Source: Desulfitobacterium sp038181555 (GTDB lineage Bacteria > Bacillota > Desulfitobacteriia > Desulfitobacteriales > Desulfitobacteriaceae). From it: a stretch of DNA of 64,000 bases. The stretch is taken from positions 69,898 through 133,897 of the forward strand of contig NZ_JBBWUA010000007.1 in NCBI RefSeq assembly GCF_038181555.1. Direction: 5' to 3'. Below the pieces are notes generated by a model. That model made no database searches and had not been told where the DNA came from. It worked only from the letters and a program-made list of their open reading frames with translations. A program made the translations under genes and the position numbers. Shown here piece after piece: positions 18,196-26,461 of this stretch (positions are counted from its first letter, which is position 1; each line of letters opens with the position of its first letter).

Positions 18196-18687
18196 ATGCA
18201 GTATAGGCAGAAAAGAGGCAAAGAAGCACAACAGGGCTTTACCTTAATAGAAGTCTTGATGGTGGTCTTTATTCTAGCTATGCTATCTGCAATTGTTATT
18301 CCCAGATTGGGTGAGAGCTCAGAGATAGCACGAAGGAATGCCGATATTTCGACTGGTCATCAGGTGAAGTCTGCTTTGGACCGCTATCAGGTAGAAAACG
18401 GTATATACCCCAAAAAAACTGAAATCATCAGTGACACTCGGGGGAATATTACAGCAGCCCCACTTATTCCTAAGTATATTAGCAAACTCACCCAAGATAA
18501 TACCCAACAGGATGCTGCTACAGATGAAAAAGGTTTTGGAGTCGCCTTGCTTTTAGTGGATGGGTCGATACCAAACGATGCTGAGAGCAATCTCATCATG
18601 TTATATCTAACAACGGATGGTTCCGCTGCGGAAGTACGAGTTTACGACTCAGGACTGAACAAGGTACTATGGAGCTCAGCAAATTAA
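18196..18687 (+). CDS. Major-pilin/GspG-like prepilin
   Basis: The ATG at 18196 follows AGGAG at 18181-18185. The 163-residue protein has leader ending EAQQG|FTLIEVLMVVFILAMLSAIVIPRL with Glu at +5, a perfect class-III signal. The head begins ARRNADISTGHQVKSALDRYQVENGIYPK, the arrangement of GspG and Gram-positive major pilins. It sits between the platform protein and the prepilin peptidase and is the best candidate for the main structural subunit of this locus. Confidence 0.85.
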   Translation: MQYRQKRGKEAQQGFTLIEVLMVVFILAMLSAIVIPRLGESSEIARRNADISTGHQVKSALDRYQVENGIYPKKTEIISDTRGNITAAPLIPKYISKLTQDNTQQDAATDEKGFGVALLLVDGSIPNDAESNLIMLYLTTDGSAAEVRVYDSGLNKVLWSSAN

Positions 18688-18696
18688 CTGTTAACA

Positions 18697-19479
18697 ATGG
18701 AAAGGACGAAGCGCGTGGGAATTGAAGTCTCTTTGATTTTTGGACTACTTGGACTTATTATTGGTAGCTTTCTAAATGTGGTAATTTACCGTCTGCCTAA
18801 GGGAGAGTCTATAGTCTTCCCTGGGTCTCACTGCACTACCTGTGGACATCATCTCCGCCCTTGGGAATTGATACCTATCTTAAGTTTTCTGTTTCTAAGA
18901 GGGCGATGCTCGATGTGCAAGACAAAGATTTCCTGGCGTTATCCTTTATTGGAGCTTCTTAATGGTGTGCTGTACTTCTACGCCACCTGGCTAAACGACA
19001 CAGGATCTATACTTCAGTTAGTAATTAACCTCTATTTTCTTTCTACTCTTCTAGTCCTAGCCGGAATTGATTGGGATACTTATCGTTTACCGGATATGTT
19101 CACTCTCCCATTACTGGTTATCGGTATTGTCACAGGTTTTGTTTTGCCGCATGGCCCTTTAGGGTGGGAAAGTCTCGGAACGGCCTTAGGCGTTGGCGGG
19201 GTATTTTGGCTGATTGCCTGGTACTATCCCGAAGGTATGGGCCTTGGGGACGTAAAGCTCATCGCTGGGTTAGGGGCTTTTTTAGGAGTGCCAGAGATAT
19301 TTATTGCGCTCTTCATCGCCAGCTTTGTCGGATCAATCGTTGGGTTAATTATGATATCATTTCAGATGAAAACCTTCCGTGATCAGATTCCCTTTGGTCC
19401 TTATCTCGTTTTAGGGGCGTGGATTGCCTTCTTTTGGGGAGAGAAATTGATAGCTGTGTATACCACAATTGTTAGTTAG
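18697..19479 (+). CDS. pilD: Prepilin peptidase and N-methyltransferase (A24A)
   Basis: This 260-residue polytopic membrane protein cleaves prepilin leaders after Gly and methylates the new N-terminal Phe. The zinc-binding CxxC pairs of the methyltransferase domain are C46/C49 and C71/C74. The catalytic aspartates are in GIDWDTYRLPD (Asp125 region) and GLGD (Asp185). It starts with the membrane motif LIIGSFLNVVIYRLP. It should process the prepilins of this locus, the GspH-like protein in the aro operon and those at the left edge of the window. Confidence 0.95.
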   Translation: MERTKRVGIEVSLIFGLLGLIIGSFLNVVIYRLPKGESIVFPGSHCTTCGHHLRPWELIPILSFLFLRGRCSMCKTKISWRYPLLELLNGVLYFYATWLNDTGSILQLVINLYFLSTLLVLAGIDWDTYRLPDMFTLPLLVIGIVTGFVLPHGPLGWESLGTALGVGGVFWLIAWYYPEGMGLGDVKLIAGLGAFLGVPEIFIALFIASFVGSIVGLIMISFQMKTFRDQIPFGPYLVLGAWIAFFWGEKLIAVYTTIVS

Positions 19480-19505
19480 TAGTATTTTTGCTGGAGGACC
19501 GGCTT

Positions 19506-20969
19506 ATGATCTCAAGGGTTCGTTGGAAAGTATGTGTAGAGATAACTGAGGAAGAGTTACGTTGGCTTTGGTGCTCTTATAAGGGTAGAGACGGGAGCAC
19601 GGCAATTTCGGTTGAAAAGTTTGAGACGGTCCTTCTCCCTCCGGGGGTGGCCGTGCGAGGTAAGGTTAAGCAACCAGAGGTGCTCCATTTGATCGTGAAG
19701 AGGTACCTAGAGGAACGAAGAGCTGAGTTCAGATTGCCACACCAACTACAACTACGGATCGGTATGCCCCTTCAGAACCAATTTATTCGTGAGTATTCCC
19801 TCCCTTGGGTAAAAAAAGGTGATCGGAAGGGACTCGTCAATTATTTAGCTGAAGAAGAAATCCCGATACCCAAAGAAGAATTGATTTTTGATTATTTGAT
19901 TCGTGAACAAAGAAGTTCTCCCCCTCGCTTAAACGTGACTTTAGCGGGTATAAGGAAGTCAGACTTTTTTTCTCTTATATCCTGTTTTCAAGCTGAAGGT
20001 CTCGAAATTGAGCAAGTTAGCTTTTCTCAATCAGCCTGGGGAAATGCTCTCAAATTCAACCCCCAGGACAATACCCTTATTCTCCGTCAAGTAGCTGGTC
20101 AGATGCTTGTCATTTACTATAGGGGGAGTACTCCAGAGATGATCCGGAGCCTATCTGCAGCTACTTATAGCTATGGGGAGGAAGAATGGGATAGTGAGCT
20201 TCATCGGATACTGCTTCATCTTTCCTTATATGACGAGCAAGTAGTGCTGCAAAGAATCCTCTGGGGTCAAGGTAATGAGACCGCCAAAGTGGGCAAACGA
20301 ATCGGGGAATATCTGCGTCGTGTTCATGGACAAGAGCCGATTATGCAAGAGGTGGATGAAGCGTTCTATGCAGTATTTGACAAGGAACTGCTTCAAGCCA
20401 TACCTTGCCCTGAGCCGGAAAGACTTCTAACTGCATTGGGAATAGCTCTTGATCAAGAGAAAAACACTCTCAATAATTTTTGGCGAGGGGAAAGGATTAA
20501 GAGAAAATCCTATCGAGTGAAGTCAATAGCTGTAGGGCTACTCTTGCTCGTCAATATAGCCGGCTTGGGCATGCTGGTATCCTCACAATACGCCTTAAAC
20601 AGCATGCATAATAAAGCTACCCAACTAAGTGAAATGAAGGCATCCGTAGCTTTAGCAGAAGAACAACAGAGAGAGCAAGTGGAAGCTTGGCTAAGGGTTA
20701 AAAACAAATCGACCTCTATCGGTCAGGCAATGCAAGAATTATCATCTTTTAATCCAGTGGGAATTCGGCTTGAGCGGATGGAAATCAAAGGAGATACCCT
20801 ACTGATGCAGGGAGTGGCTGCAGAATCGTTAGAAGTGCAAAAGGTATTTCAATATCTAGATGCTGGCGGATGGGGAAGTGTCGTGTTGAGCAGCTATCAT
20901 GTAGCAGAGCAAATCCAAGTGGAGCACATGCCTATTCAATTCACTTTAAAGGCCGTGCGCCATGATTAA
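19506..20969 (+). CDS. PilM-PilN-like fusion protein
   Basis: The ATG at 19506 (GGAGGA at 19493-19498) gives 487 residues. The N-terminal part (about 1-320) is PilM-like, with SLPWVKKGDRKGLVNYLAEEEIPIPKEELIFDYL corresponding to the LPWVxxxELxxAI..EAE..IP stretch of PilM. The expected nucleotide-binding motifs are hard to see. A basic stretch (GERIKRKSYRVK) then leads to a membrane helix (about 340-360), a coiled coil and a C-terminal domain with MQELSSFNPVGIRLERMEIKGDTLLMQGVA, as in PilN. A PilM domain fused to PilN across the membrane would replace the two separate proteins seen at 2422-4116. It overlaps pilO by 8 bases. Confidence 0.7.
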   Translation: MISRVRWKVCVEITEEELRWLWCSYKGRDGSTAISVEKFETVLLPPGVAVRGKVKQPEVLHLIVKRYLEERRAEFRLPHQLQLRIGMPLQNQFIREYSLPWVKKGDRKGLVNYLAEEEIPIPKEELIFDYLIREQRSSPPRLNVTLAGIRKSDFFSLISCFQAEGLEIEQVSFSQSAWGNALKFNPQDNTLILRQVAGQMLVIYYRGSTPEMIRSLSAATYSYGEEEWDSELHRILLHLSLYDEQVVLQRILWGQGNETAKVGKRIGEYLRRVHGQEPIMQEVDEAFYAVFDKELLQAIPCPEPERLLTALGIALDQEKNTLNNFWRGERIKRKSYRVKSIAVGLLLLVNIAGLGMLVSSQYALNSMHNKATQLSEMKASVALAEEQQREQVEAWLRVKNKSTSIGQAMQELSSFNPVGIRLERMEIKGDTLLMQGVAAESLEVQKVFQYLDAGGWGSVVLSSYHVAEQIQVEHMPIQFTLKAVRHD

Positions 20970-21474
20970 ACCTTGGGCAAGAAGCATGAAACCGGCGAGA
21001 AGGATACTTGAAATAGCCCTTATCTGCCTATTGGTTGTGCTTTGCCTAATTAGTGGCAGGCTCTTGCTTAATTGGCTTGAATATAAGAGTGTTCTTGAAG
21101 AATCAGCTCCAGGTGAGTCCTTAGCTTCTGTTCAGAGTTCTGTCGAGAGATTAGCTGAAGATACCCCACGTCTGGAGGATTTATTGATGACTATCGATGA
21201 ATGCGTGGAGATGTTCAGAACAGAGAATGTGAGTGTCCGCTCCTATAATTTAGAGGATATTCTTGAAGAAGGGACCAACTCATCCCTTCTCCATTCCGCA
21301 TTAATTCGCTTTAAGCTCCAAGGTACCTGGCAGGGAATAGAGAAGGGGTTAATTCGAGTTGAAAGTATTAGGGACCAAGTCATTTGGGTGGAGGAGGCCA
21401 GTTTAGGTAAGGGAGGAGGAGAAGTTCTCCTAAAGATTTATTTTGTAGAACCTGACAACTTCTCTTCACCATAA
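20962..21474 (+). CDS. PilO-like pilus alignment protein, second copy
   Basis: This 170-residue protein has one membrane helix (about 16-36) followed by a coiled coil and a C-terminal alpha/beta domain with RTENVSVRSYNLEDI and FKLQGTWQGIEKGLIRVE. This is the PilO outline, reading-frame-coupled to the PilM-PilN fusion. Sequence conservation is low, so the call rests on topology and position. It is not closely similar to the PilO-like protein at 4157-4723, which suggests two separate pilus systems rather than a recent duplication. Confidence 0.65.
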   Translation: MIKPWARSMKPARRILEIALICLLVVLCLISGRLLLNWLEYKSVLEESAPGESLASVQSSVERLAEDTPRLEDLLMTIDECVEMFRTENVSVRSYNLEDILEEGTNSSLLHSALIRFKLQGTWQGIEKGLIRVESIRDQVIWVEEASLGKGGGEVLLKIYFVEPDNFSSP

Positions 21475-21497
21475 GATGGGAAAGAGGGGGTGTATCC

Positions 21498-22061
21498 GTG
21501 GAAGAGTATGTGATTCAACCGGGAGATACCTTTTACCGACTTGCGCAGAGATGGGGAGGGACCTGTGCAGAATGGCAGGTAGCCAATCCGGGTTTAAATC
21601 CAGACTACCTGCAAACTGGTCAAAAAGTATACCTGCCTAGAATGACGAATCCCAGAGGTAACGAACAATATGCCATGATTACTCCACAGCAAGGGATCGA
21701 ATATGCGGGGGATCATTTAGATGATGTTGAAATGGAGATCGAAGGAGTAAAATTCAGGGTAAAACGGATCGGCGAAAGTAAAATCCCTCATGAAATACAT
21801 CTTATGATACCAAGAACAGAAATTCGCAAGGTTCAGCCTTACGGTGTTAATGGGCCTTGTGAAGTCCAGATTATGCTTAGCAATGTGAATATCATTCACT
21901 CGCCACGCTTAATGAGCGATCCACCTCGGACGATGTCCTCAAATGATGGTGGAATAAACCAAGGGAGCCAGGTGAATAATCGTCCAGGCAATGCTACTCC
22001 TGAACTCTCTCAAATCAGCGAACTTCGCTCAGATATCCGCCCAGAGCAGTCTGGCCTGTGA
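21498..22061 (+). CDS. LysM-domain protein at the end of the pilus locus
   Basis: The GTG start follows GAGGGGG. The 187-residue protein begins directly with one LysM motif (about 3-47: YVIQPGDTFYRLAQRWG ... NPGLNPDYLQTGQKVYLP), with no signal peptide. LysM binds peptidoglycan or chitin-like glycans. The middle part (about 75-135, KFRVKRIGESKIPHEIHLMIPRTEIRKVQPYG) is unrecognised; the tail is polar and Asn/Ser-rich. Proteins of this type occur in spore coats and in wall-spanning machines. Being last in the pilus operon, it may help anchor the machine in the wall. Export without a signal is unexplained. Confidence 0.7.
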   Translation: MEEYVIQPGDTFYRLAQRWGGTCAEWQVANPGLNPDYLQTGQKVYLPRMTNPRGNEQYAMITPQQGIEYAGDHLDDVEMEIEGVKFRVKRIGESKIPHEIHLMIPRTEIRKVQPYGVNGPCEVQIMLSNVNIIHSPRLMSDPPRTMSSNDGGINQGSQVNNRPGNATPELSQISELRSDIRPEQSGL

Positions 22062-22106
22062 TGAGAGCAAGCCAAATAAGCCAAATTTCAGGAAATCCTC
22101 GAAGAT

Positions 22107-22129
22107 TAGAGCCGCGGCTCTATTCTTTT
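22107..22129 (+). terminator. Terminator hairpin after the LysM gene
   Basis: The palindrome TAGAGCCGCGGCTCTA (22107-22122) is followed by TTCTTTTT. Confidence 0.8.
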
Positions 22130-22139
22130 TGCGTTGTCC

Positions 22140-22244
22140 GAAAGTATAACTACGTTGTATACTTTCCTCCTGCATAAGTGCAACTAGGCTGTTGTCTTCG
22201 CCTGAGGCTAAGAAGTGCAAAGACAGTGTCTTCGGACACTAGCC
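22140..22244 (+). repeat. Structured intergenic block: AT-rich inverted repeat plus UUCG hairpin
   Basis: GAAAGTATA (22140-22148) and TATACTTTC (22158-22166) form a perfect 9-bp inverted repeat. Downstream, AGTGTC-TTCG-GACACT (22225-22240) is a UUCG-tetraloop hairpin bracketed by GGCT (22206-22209) and AGCC (22241-22244). No ORF is supported between 22062 and 22340. Relatives of the GAAAGTATAA motif occur near 34110 and 53690. Confidence 0.6.
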
Positions 22245-22340
22245 AAGTTTTCGATAACTTTTTATTCATTCTACTAGTCGAATGAATAAAATTATGGTAA
22301 GATTTTGGGGTAAATGGCGTGATTTAAGGAAGTGAAGGTC

Positions 22341-22781
22341 ATGGGAAAGCTTTGGGTGCTACATGGCCCCAATATGAATTTGTTAGGCAGTCGAGAACCA
22401 GACAAGTATGGGACGCAAACATTAGAGGATATAAATCAGGACTTGATCCAGAGGGCGGAAACTGCCGGTATTCCGATTCAAGTAGCTCAAACCAACTTTG
22501 AAGGGGAAATCATCCAATGGATCCATAGCATGGGTCCTGAAGATTTCTTAATTATTAATCCTGGGGCATGGACACATTATAGCTACGCAATTCGCGATGC
22601 GATTGCTAGCGTTCAGGTACCTACGATCGAGGTTCACCTGTCAAATATTCATGCTCGTGAAGAGTTTCGGAAAACCTCTGTCATCGCTCCGGTCTGTCGA
22701 GGACAAATCTCGGGCCTGGGAGGAAAAAGCTACAGTTTAGCTATGCAATATGCGCTTGACCTCTTGACACAGCAGGCTTAG
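22341..22781 (+). CDS. aroQ: 3-dehydroquinate dehydratase, type II
   Basis: The ATG at 22341 follows AAGGAAG at 22326-22332 and gives 146 residues. It dehydrates 3-dehydroquinate to 3-dehydroshikimate, the step between aroB and aroE in the same window. Motifs visible are LHGPNMNLLGSREPDKYG with the catalytic Tyr, NFEGEIIQWIH, INPGAWTHYSYAIRDA, and EVHLSNIHAREEFRKTS with the catalytic His. It is a cytoplasmic dodecamer in its family. It stands apart from the main aro run, near efp. Confidence 0.97.
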   Translation: MGKLWVLHGPNMNLLGSREPDKYGTQTLEDINQDLIQRAETAGIPIQVAQTNFEGEIIQWIHSMGPEDFLIINPGAWTHYSYAIRDAIASVQVPTIEVHLSNIHAREEFRKTSVIAPVCRGQISGLGGKSYSLAMQYALDLLTQQA

Positions 22782-22793
22782 CTGGTTCATTAT

Positions 22794-22857
22794 ATAGGAG
22801 ACTTGCTTGTTCACAAGCCAAGTCGAGTTATCCACTGCGTGGACATAGGAGACTTGC
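22794..22857 (+). repeat. Direct repeat ATAGGAGACTTGC between aroQ and efp
   Basis: The 13-mer ATAGGAGACTTGC occurs at 22794-22806 and 22845-22857. The first copy runs into a hairpin (ACTTGcTTGT / ACAAgcCAAGT, 22801-22823), and CCAC-TGC-GTGG lies between the copies. No coding sequence is supported in this 174-base gap. Confidence 0.6.
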
Positions 22858-22955
22858 ATACTTAATTCGTCAGAGTTTTTGTCTTATCCAAGTAAAATCC
22901 TATCAACCGGGACAAGCTAATAATAAATATAATTGATAAATTAGGGGGATATTTT

Positions 22956-23513
22956 ATGATTTCATCCAATGAGTTCAAGACTGGCGTTACAATTGAAGTG
23001 GATAATGATGTGTATACAATTGTTGAATTCCAACATGTTAAGCCCGGAAAAGGCGCAGCTTTTGTAAGAACAAAGTTAAAGAATGTGAAGACGGGCGGAA
23101 TCGTAGAGCGGAAGTTTAATGCGGGTGAAAAAGTGCCTAAGGCACATGTGGAGCGTCGGGAGATGCAATACTTGTATAAAGATGGCGACTTTTATGCGGT
23201 AATGGATAATGAAAGCTATGAGCAAACCTCCTTAACTGATGCTCAAATAGGTGACGGGGTAAAATACCTGAAAGAGAATATGAATCTGGGTGTGCTTTTC
23301 TTTAATGGTGCTGTCATCGGCGTTGATCTTCCTAATACGGTTGTGCTTGAAGTCGCTCATACGGAGCCCGGTGTTCGCGGCGATACGGCAACTGGCGGAT
23401 CTAAGCCTGCTACATTAGAGACAGGTGCAGTGGTTCAAGTGCCTTTCTTTGTTAACGAAGGCGAAAAGCTGATTATCGATACTCGAACCGGTAACTATGT
23501 TCAAAGGGCATAA
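22956..23513 (+). CDS. efp: Translation elongation factor P
   Basis: This 185-residue protein has the three-domain EF-P layout: KOW-like N-terminal domain with the loop HVKPGKGAAFVRTKLKN (Lys in PGKGA is the usual tip residue), then OB domains II and III ending in GTGxYVxRA-like DTRTGNYVQRA. It relieves ribosome stalling on polyproline stretches. The start follows AGGGGG at 22943-22948. In many Firmicutes an Xaa-Pro peptidase gene separates aroQ and efp; here it is missing. Confidence 0.97.
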   Translation: MISSNEFKTGVTIEVDNDVYTIVEFQHVKPGKGAAFVRTKLKNVKTGGIVERKFNAGEKVPKAHVERREMQYLYKDGDFYAVMDNESYEQTSLTDAQIGDGVKYLKENMNLGVLFFNGAVIGVDLPNTVVLEVAHTEPGVRGDTATGGSKPATLETGAVVQVPFFVNEGEKLIIDTRTGNYVQRA

Positions 23514-23532
23514 ATAGTATTTAGAATCATAA

Positions 23533-23586
23533 CTCCTCCTTTCGGGAAACCTTTTGTTAGAAAAGGTCTACCGGAGGAGGTTTTTT
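23533..23586 (+). promoter_or_regulatory. Long hairpin ending efp and enclosing the rnj ribosome-binding site
   Basis: CTCCTCC (23533-23539) pairs with GGAGGAG (23573-23579), CGG (23543-23545) with CCG (23571-23573), and an inner stem ACCTTTT/AAAAGGT (23549-23555/23561-23567) closes a GTTAG loop. Six Ts follow at once, so it can act as the efp terminator. The right arm is also the Shine-Dalgarno of rnj (ATG at 23592), so read-through RNA would hide it. Confidence 0.75.
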
Positions 23587-23591
23587 ATTTT

Positions 23592-25250
23592 ATGAAATTA
23601 AGTGTCATTCCCCTAGGGGGAACTGGTGAGATCGGTAAGAATCTCTTGGTTTTTGAGTATGGTGATTCCATAATCGTCATTGATGGTGGAGTTAAGTTCC
23701 CTGATGATGAGTTACTGGGCATTGACCTAGTGATACCGGATATTACCTATCTGGAAAAACGCAAGCATAAAATTCTTGGAATATTTATTACCCACGGACA
23801 TGAAGATCATATTGGTGGACTGCCGTTTATCCTGCCCAAATTACAGGTTCCGGTCTATGGCACGAAGCTAACCCTAGGCTTGGTGAAGGCGAAGCTAAGA
23901 GAACGGGGAGGGTATCCCGAAGATAAATTTAGAGTCATCAATCCCGGTGAACCGATTAAAGCCGGCGACTTCGAAGTAGAGGCCTTTCGGGTCACTCATA
24001 GTATCCCGGATGCTGTGGGTTATGGTATATTGACTCCTATCGGCCGTGTCATTTATACGGGGGACTTTAAAGTGGACTACACCCCTATTGATGGTCAAGA
24101 AATGGATCTAGGGAAGCTATCTGCCTGGGGCCAAGAAGGTGTGCTAGCCTTGCTCTGTGATTCCACGAATGCTGAGCGCAGCGGCTCGACCCTTTCGGAG
24201 AAGGTCGTCGGAAAGACTCTCATGGACGCATTCTCCAGAGCAGAAGGGAAAATTATCATGGCTACCTTTGCTTCCAACGTTCACCGGATCCAGCAAGCCA
24301 TTGAAGCCGCAGCCATTTTGAAACGAAAAATATGTGTGGTTGGTCGGAGCATGGAGGCGGTGGTAGCCACGGCGCGAGATTTAGGCTATCTGCATCTTCC
24401 TGATCCGGAAATATTGATTGATGCCAGCGATGTTAATGAGATTGCTCCTTCCCGTTTACTCATCTTAACCACAGGCAGTCAGGGTGAACCGCTAGCAGCA
24501 CTGACGCGGATGGCCACTGGAAGTCATCGTCAGGTGAATGTTTCACAAGGAGATACTGTGGTGATTTCGGCAACACCTGTTCCGGGAAATGAAAAACTTA
24601 TTGGCAGGACCATCAATCACCTTTTCCAAATTGGTGCGGATGTGATCACAAAGGATATGGGTTTGGTACATGTTTCAGGTCATGCCAACCAAGAGGAAAT
24701 TAAACTAGTTATCCGCTTAACACGACCCAAATTCTTAATTCCTCATCACGGTGAAGTGCGTCATCAGGCGGCATTTCGTAAGATCGGCAATCTAATGGGC
24801 TATGATGACAAAAAGATTGCCTTGACTCAGATTGGATCTCGAGTATTGCTTGATAAAGGGACGATGGAGCTGGCAGATCGTGTCGAATCGGGAAGTGTTT
24901 TTGTGGATGGGCTGGGCATCGGCGATGTTGGGCAGATTGTCTTGAGAGATCGTCAACAGCTCTCTCAAGATGGGGTGGTTGTCGTGGTGGCAGCACTCAG
25001 CAAAGGATCGCCGACCACCTTGGTATCGGGGCCTGATATTATCTCTCGTGGCTTTACCTTTATGAAGGAAGCCGAAGAGTTAGTGGAGGGGGCGAAGAAA
25101 ATTGTGGTAGCCAGTATTGAGACACAGATTGGCAGAGAGCGCTGGGAGTGGGGAGTGCTTCGAGGGGGTATCCATGAATCCCTTAGTCAATACCTCTGGG
25201 ATAGAACCCGCAGGAGACCGATGATTTTGCCTGTTCTGCTTCAGTTTTAA
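23592..25250 (+). CDS. rnj: Ribonuclease J
   Basis: This 552-residue protein is a metallo-beta-lactamase/beta-CASP ribonuclease. Visible motifs are LGGTGEIGKNLLVFEY at the N-terminus, the zinc motif THGHEDHIGG (about 72-81), VTHSIPDAVGY, YTGDFKVDYTP, DSTNAERSG, TFASNVHRIQQ, TGSQGEPLAALTR, VSGHANQEE and PHHGEVRH. RNase J combines endo- and 5-prime exonuclease activity in mRNA decay and rRNA maturation in Firmicutes. Its Shine-Dalgarno lies in the hairpin described at 23533-23586. Confidence 0.95.
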   Translation: MKLSVIPLGGTGEIGKNLLVFEYGDSIIVIDGGVKFPDDELLGIDLVIPDITYLEKRKHKILGIFITHGHEDHIGGLPFILPKLQVPVYGTKLTLGLVKAKLRERGGYPEDKFRVINPGEPIKAGDFEVEAFRVTHSIPDAVGYGILTPIGRVIYTGDFKVDYTPIDGQEMDLGKLSAWGQEGVLALLCDSTNAERSGSTLSEKVVGKTLMDAFSRAEGKIIMATFASNVHRIQQAIEAAAILKRKICVVGRSMEAVVATARDLGYLHLPDPEILIDASDVNEIAPSRLLILTTGSQGEPLAALTRMATGSHRQVNVSQGDTVVISATPVPGNEKLIGRTINHLFQIGADVITKDMGLVHVSGHANQEEIKLVIRLTRPKFLIPHHGEVRHQAAFRKIGNLMGYDDKKIALTQIGSRVLLDKGTMELADRVESGSVFVDGLGIGDVGQIVLRDRQQLSQDGVVVVVAALSKGSPTTLVSGPDIISRGFTFMKEAEELVEGAKKIVVASIETQIGRERWEWGVLRGGIHESLSQYLWDRTRRRPMILPVLLQF

Positions 25251-25264
25251 CATCTGCATACCAA

Positions 25265-25308
25265 AGAGATTGGATTGTCCTGAAAGGAGGTCATCTAATC
25301 TCTTTTTT
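25265..25308 (+). terminator. Rho-independent terminator after rnj
   Basis: AGAGATTGGAT (25265-25275) pairs with ATCTAATCTCT (25293-25303), followed by Ts. Confidence 0.8.
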
Positions 25309-25408
25309 ATTGTCTAATTTTAGGCTGGTTAAGTTCTTTGAAAAACTTGGCTGCGCATGTCTAAAAACCTGCCTTCGGACATACCTTTTTACAAAGGGGG
25401 ACAACACC

Positions 25409-26458
25409 GTGTCGCTGCATTATACTTTTCATCCCATCAACTCTAATCCAGAGCCAAAGCGCCAAGGGAAAGGGACTGTGAGTCAGACTCAGGATAACCT
25501 CAGCCACTGGCTTGGTGAAAAGCTGGCTAATATTCTGTTGCAGGTTCAAGGAATAACGTTCAAGGACATTGAAGAAATCCGGCTGCGCATAGATAGACCT
25601 TTTTTACTCCTGGGTAACCATAAAGAAGTTTTCATTGATGAACAGGGAAGCGCGGTTCCGCCGGAAAAGGGATATCGAATTCGGCGGGAAGATATTTTAC
25701 AGGCCTTAGAGCGCATGACTCAAAGCTCTCTCTATGCTGCCGAAGAAGAGATGAAACAGGGATTTATTACCTTACCCGGAGGTCATCGAGTCGGAATCAC
25801 AGGTGAGGCTATTCTAAAGCAAGGCCAAGTCCAAACCTTAAAGCATATTTCAGCCTTAAATATTCGAGTAGCTAAGGCCGTCGAAGGAAAGGCGGAACAT
25901 ATTCTACCGAAGCTTCTCAGTAGAGACGGATCACTGTACCATACCTTAATTCTTTCACCCCCAAGGGCAGGCAAAACCACCCTTCTCAGAGATCTAATCC
26001 GAAAGATTAGCGACGGTAGTCCCGCTCTCCATACTCGGGGACAGACGGTGGGAGTGGTGGATGAGCGAAGAGAGCTTGCTGGTATGTGGCAGGGTATTCC
26101 TGCTTATGATCTAGGCTATCGCACCGATATTCTCGATGGCTGCCCCAAACGCATGGGAATCAATATGCTGATTCGCTCGATGTCTCCCCAAGTGATTGCT
26201 GTCGATGAATTGGGACATCCGGAAGATGTGGAGGCGGTGCTGGACGCTTTGCGAACAGGTGTGAAAATTTTAAGTACCGCTCACGCTTCAAATTTAGAAG
26301 AAGCGTTAAGCCGTCCTACCTTAAGGGTCTTGTTTGAAGCAGGAGTCTTCGAGCGGGTCGTGGTCCTCAGTCGCCGCCATGGACCTGGAACGGTGGAAGA
26401 GGTTATCGTTTTACATCAAGAGCAGGAATGCCATCGGGGTAAAGTAAGGGAGGGATAA
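25409..26458 (+). CDS. spoIIIAA: Stage III sporulation protein AA (ATPase)
   Basis: The GTG at 25409 with AAAGGGGG at 25393-25400 gives 349 residues; longer in-frame starts lack a ribosome-binding site. It is a secretion-type ATPase of the SpoIIIA-SpoIIQ channel: Walker A PPRAGKTTLLRD, VVDERRELAG, Walker B region PQVIAVDELGHPEDVEAV, and LSTAHASNLEEAL. It acts on the mother-cell side of the engulfed forespore membrane. The usual LPGGHRVGITGEA stretch is present. It is the first of eight contiguous spoIIIA genes. Confidence 0.96.
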   Translation: MSLHYTFHPINSNPEPKRQGKGTVSQTQDNLSHWLGEKLANILLQVQGITFKDIEEIRLRIDRPFLLLGNHKEVFIDEQGSAVPPEKGYRIRREDILQALERMTQSSLYAAEEEMKQGFITLPGGHRVGITGEAILKQGQVQTLKHISALNIRVAKAVEGKAEHILPKLLSRDGSLYHTLILSPPRAGKTTLLRDLIRKISDGSPALHTRGQTVGVVDERRELAGMWQGIPAYDLGYRTDILDGCPKRMGINMLIRSMSPQVIAVDELGHPEDVEAVLDALRTGVKILSTAHASNLEEALSRPTLRVLFEAGVFERVVVLSRRHGPGTVEEVIVLHQEQECHRGKVREG

Positions 26459-26461
26459 TCT

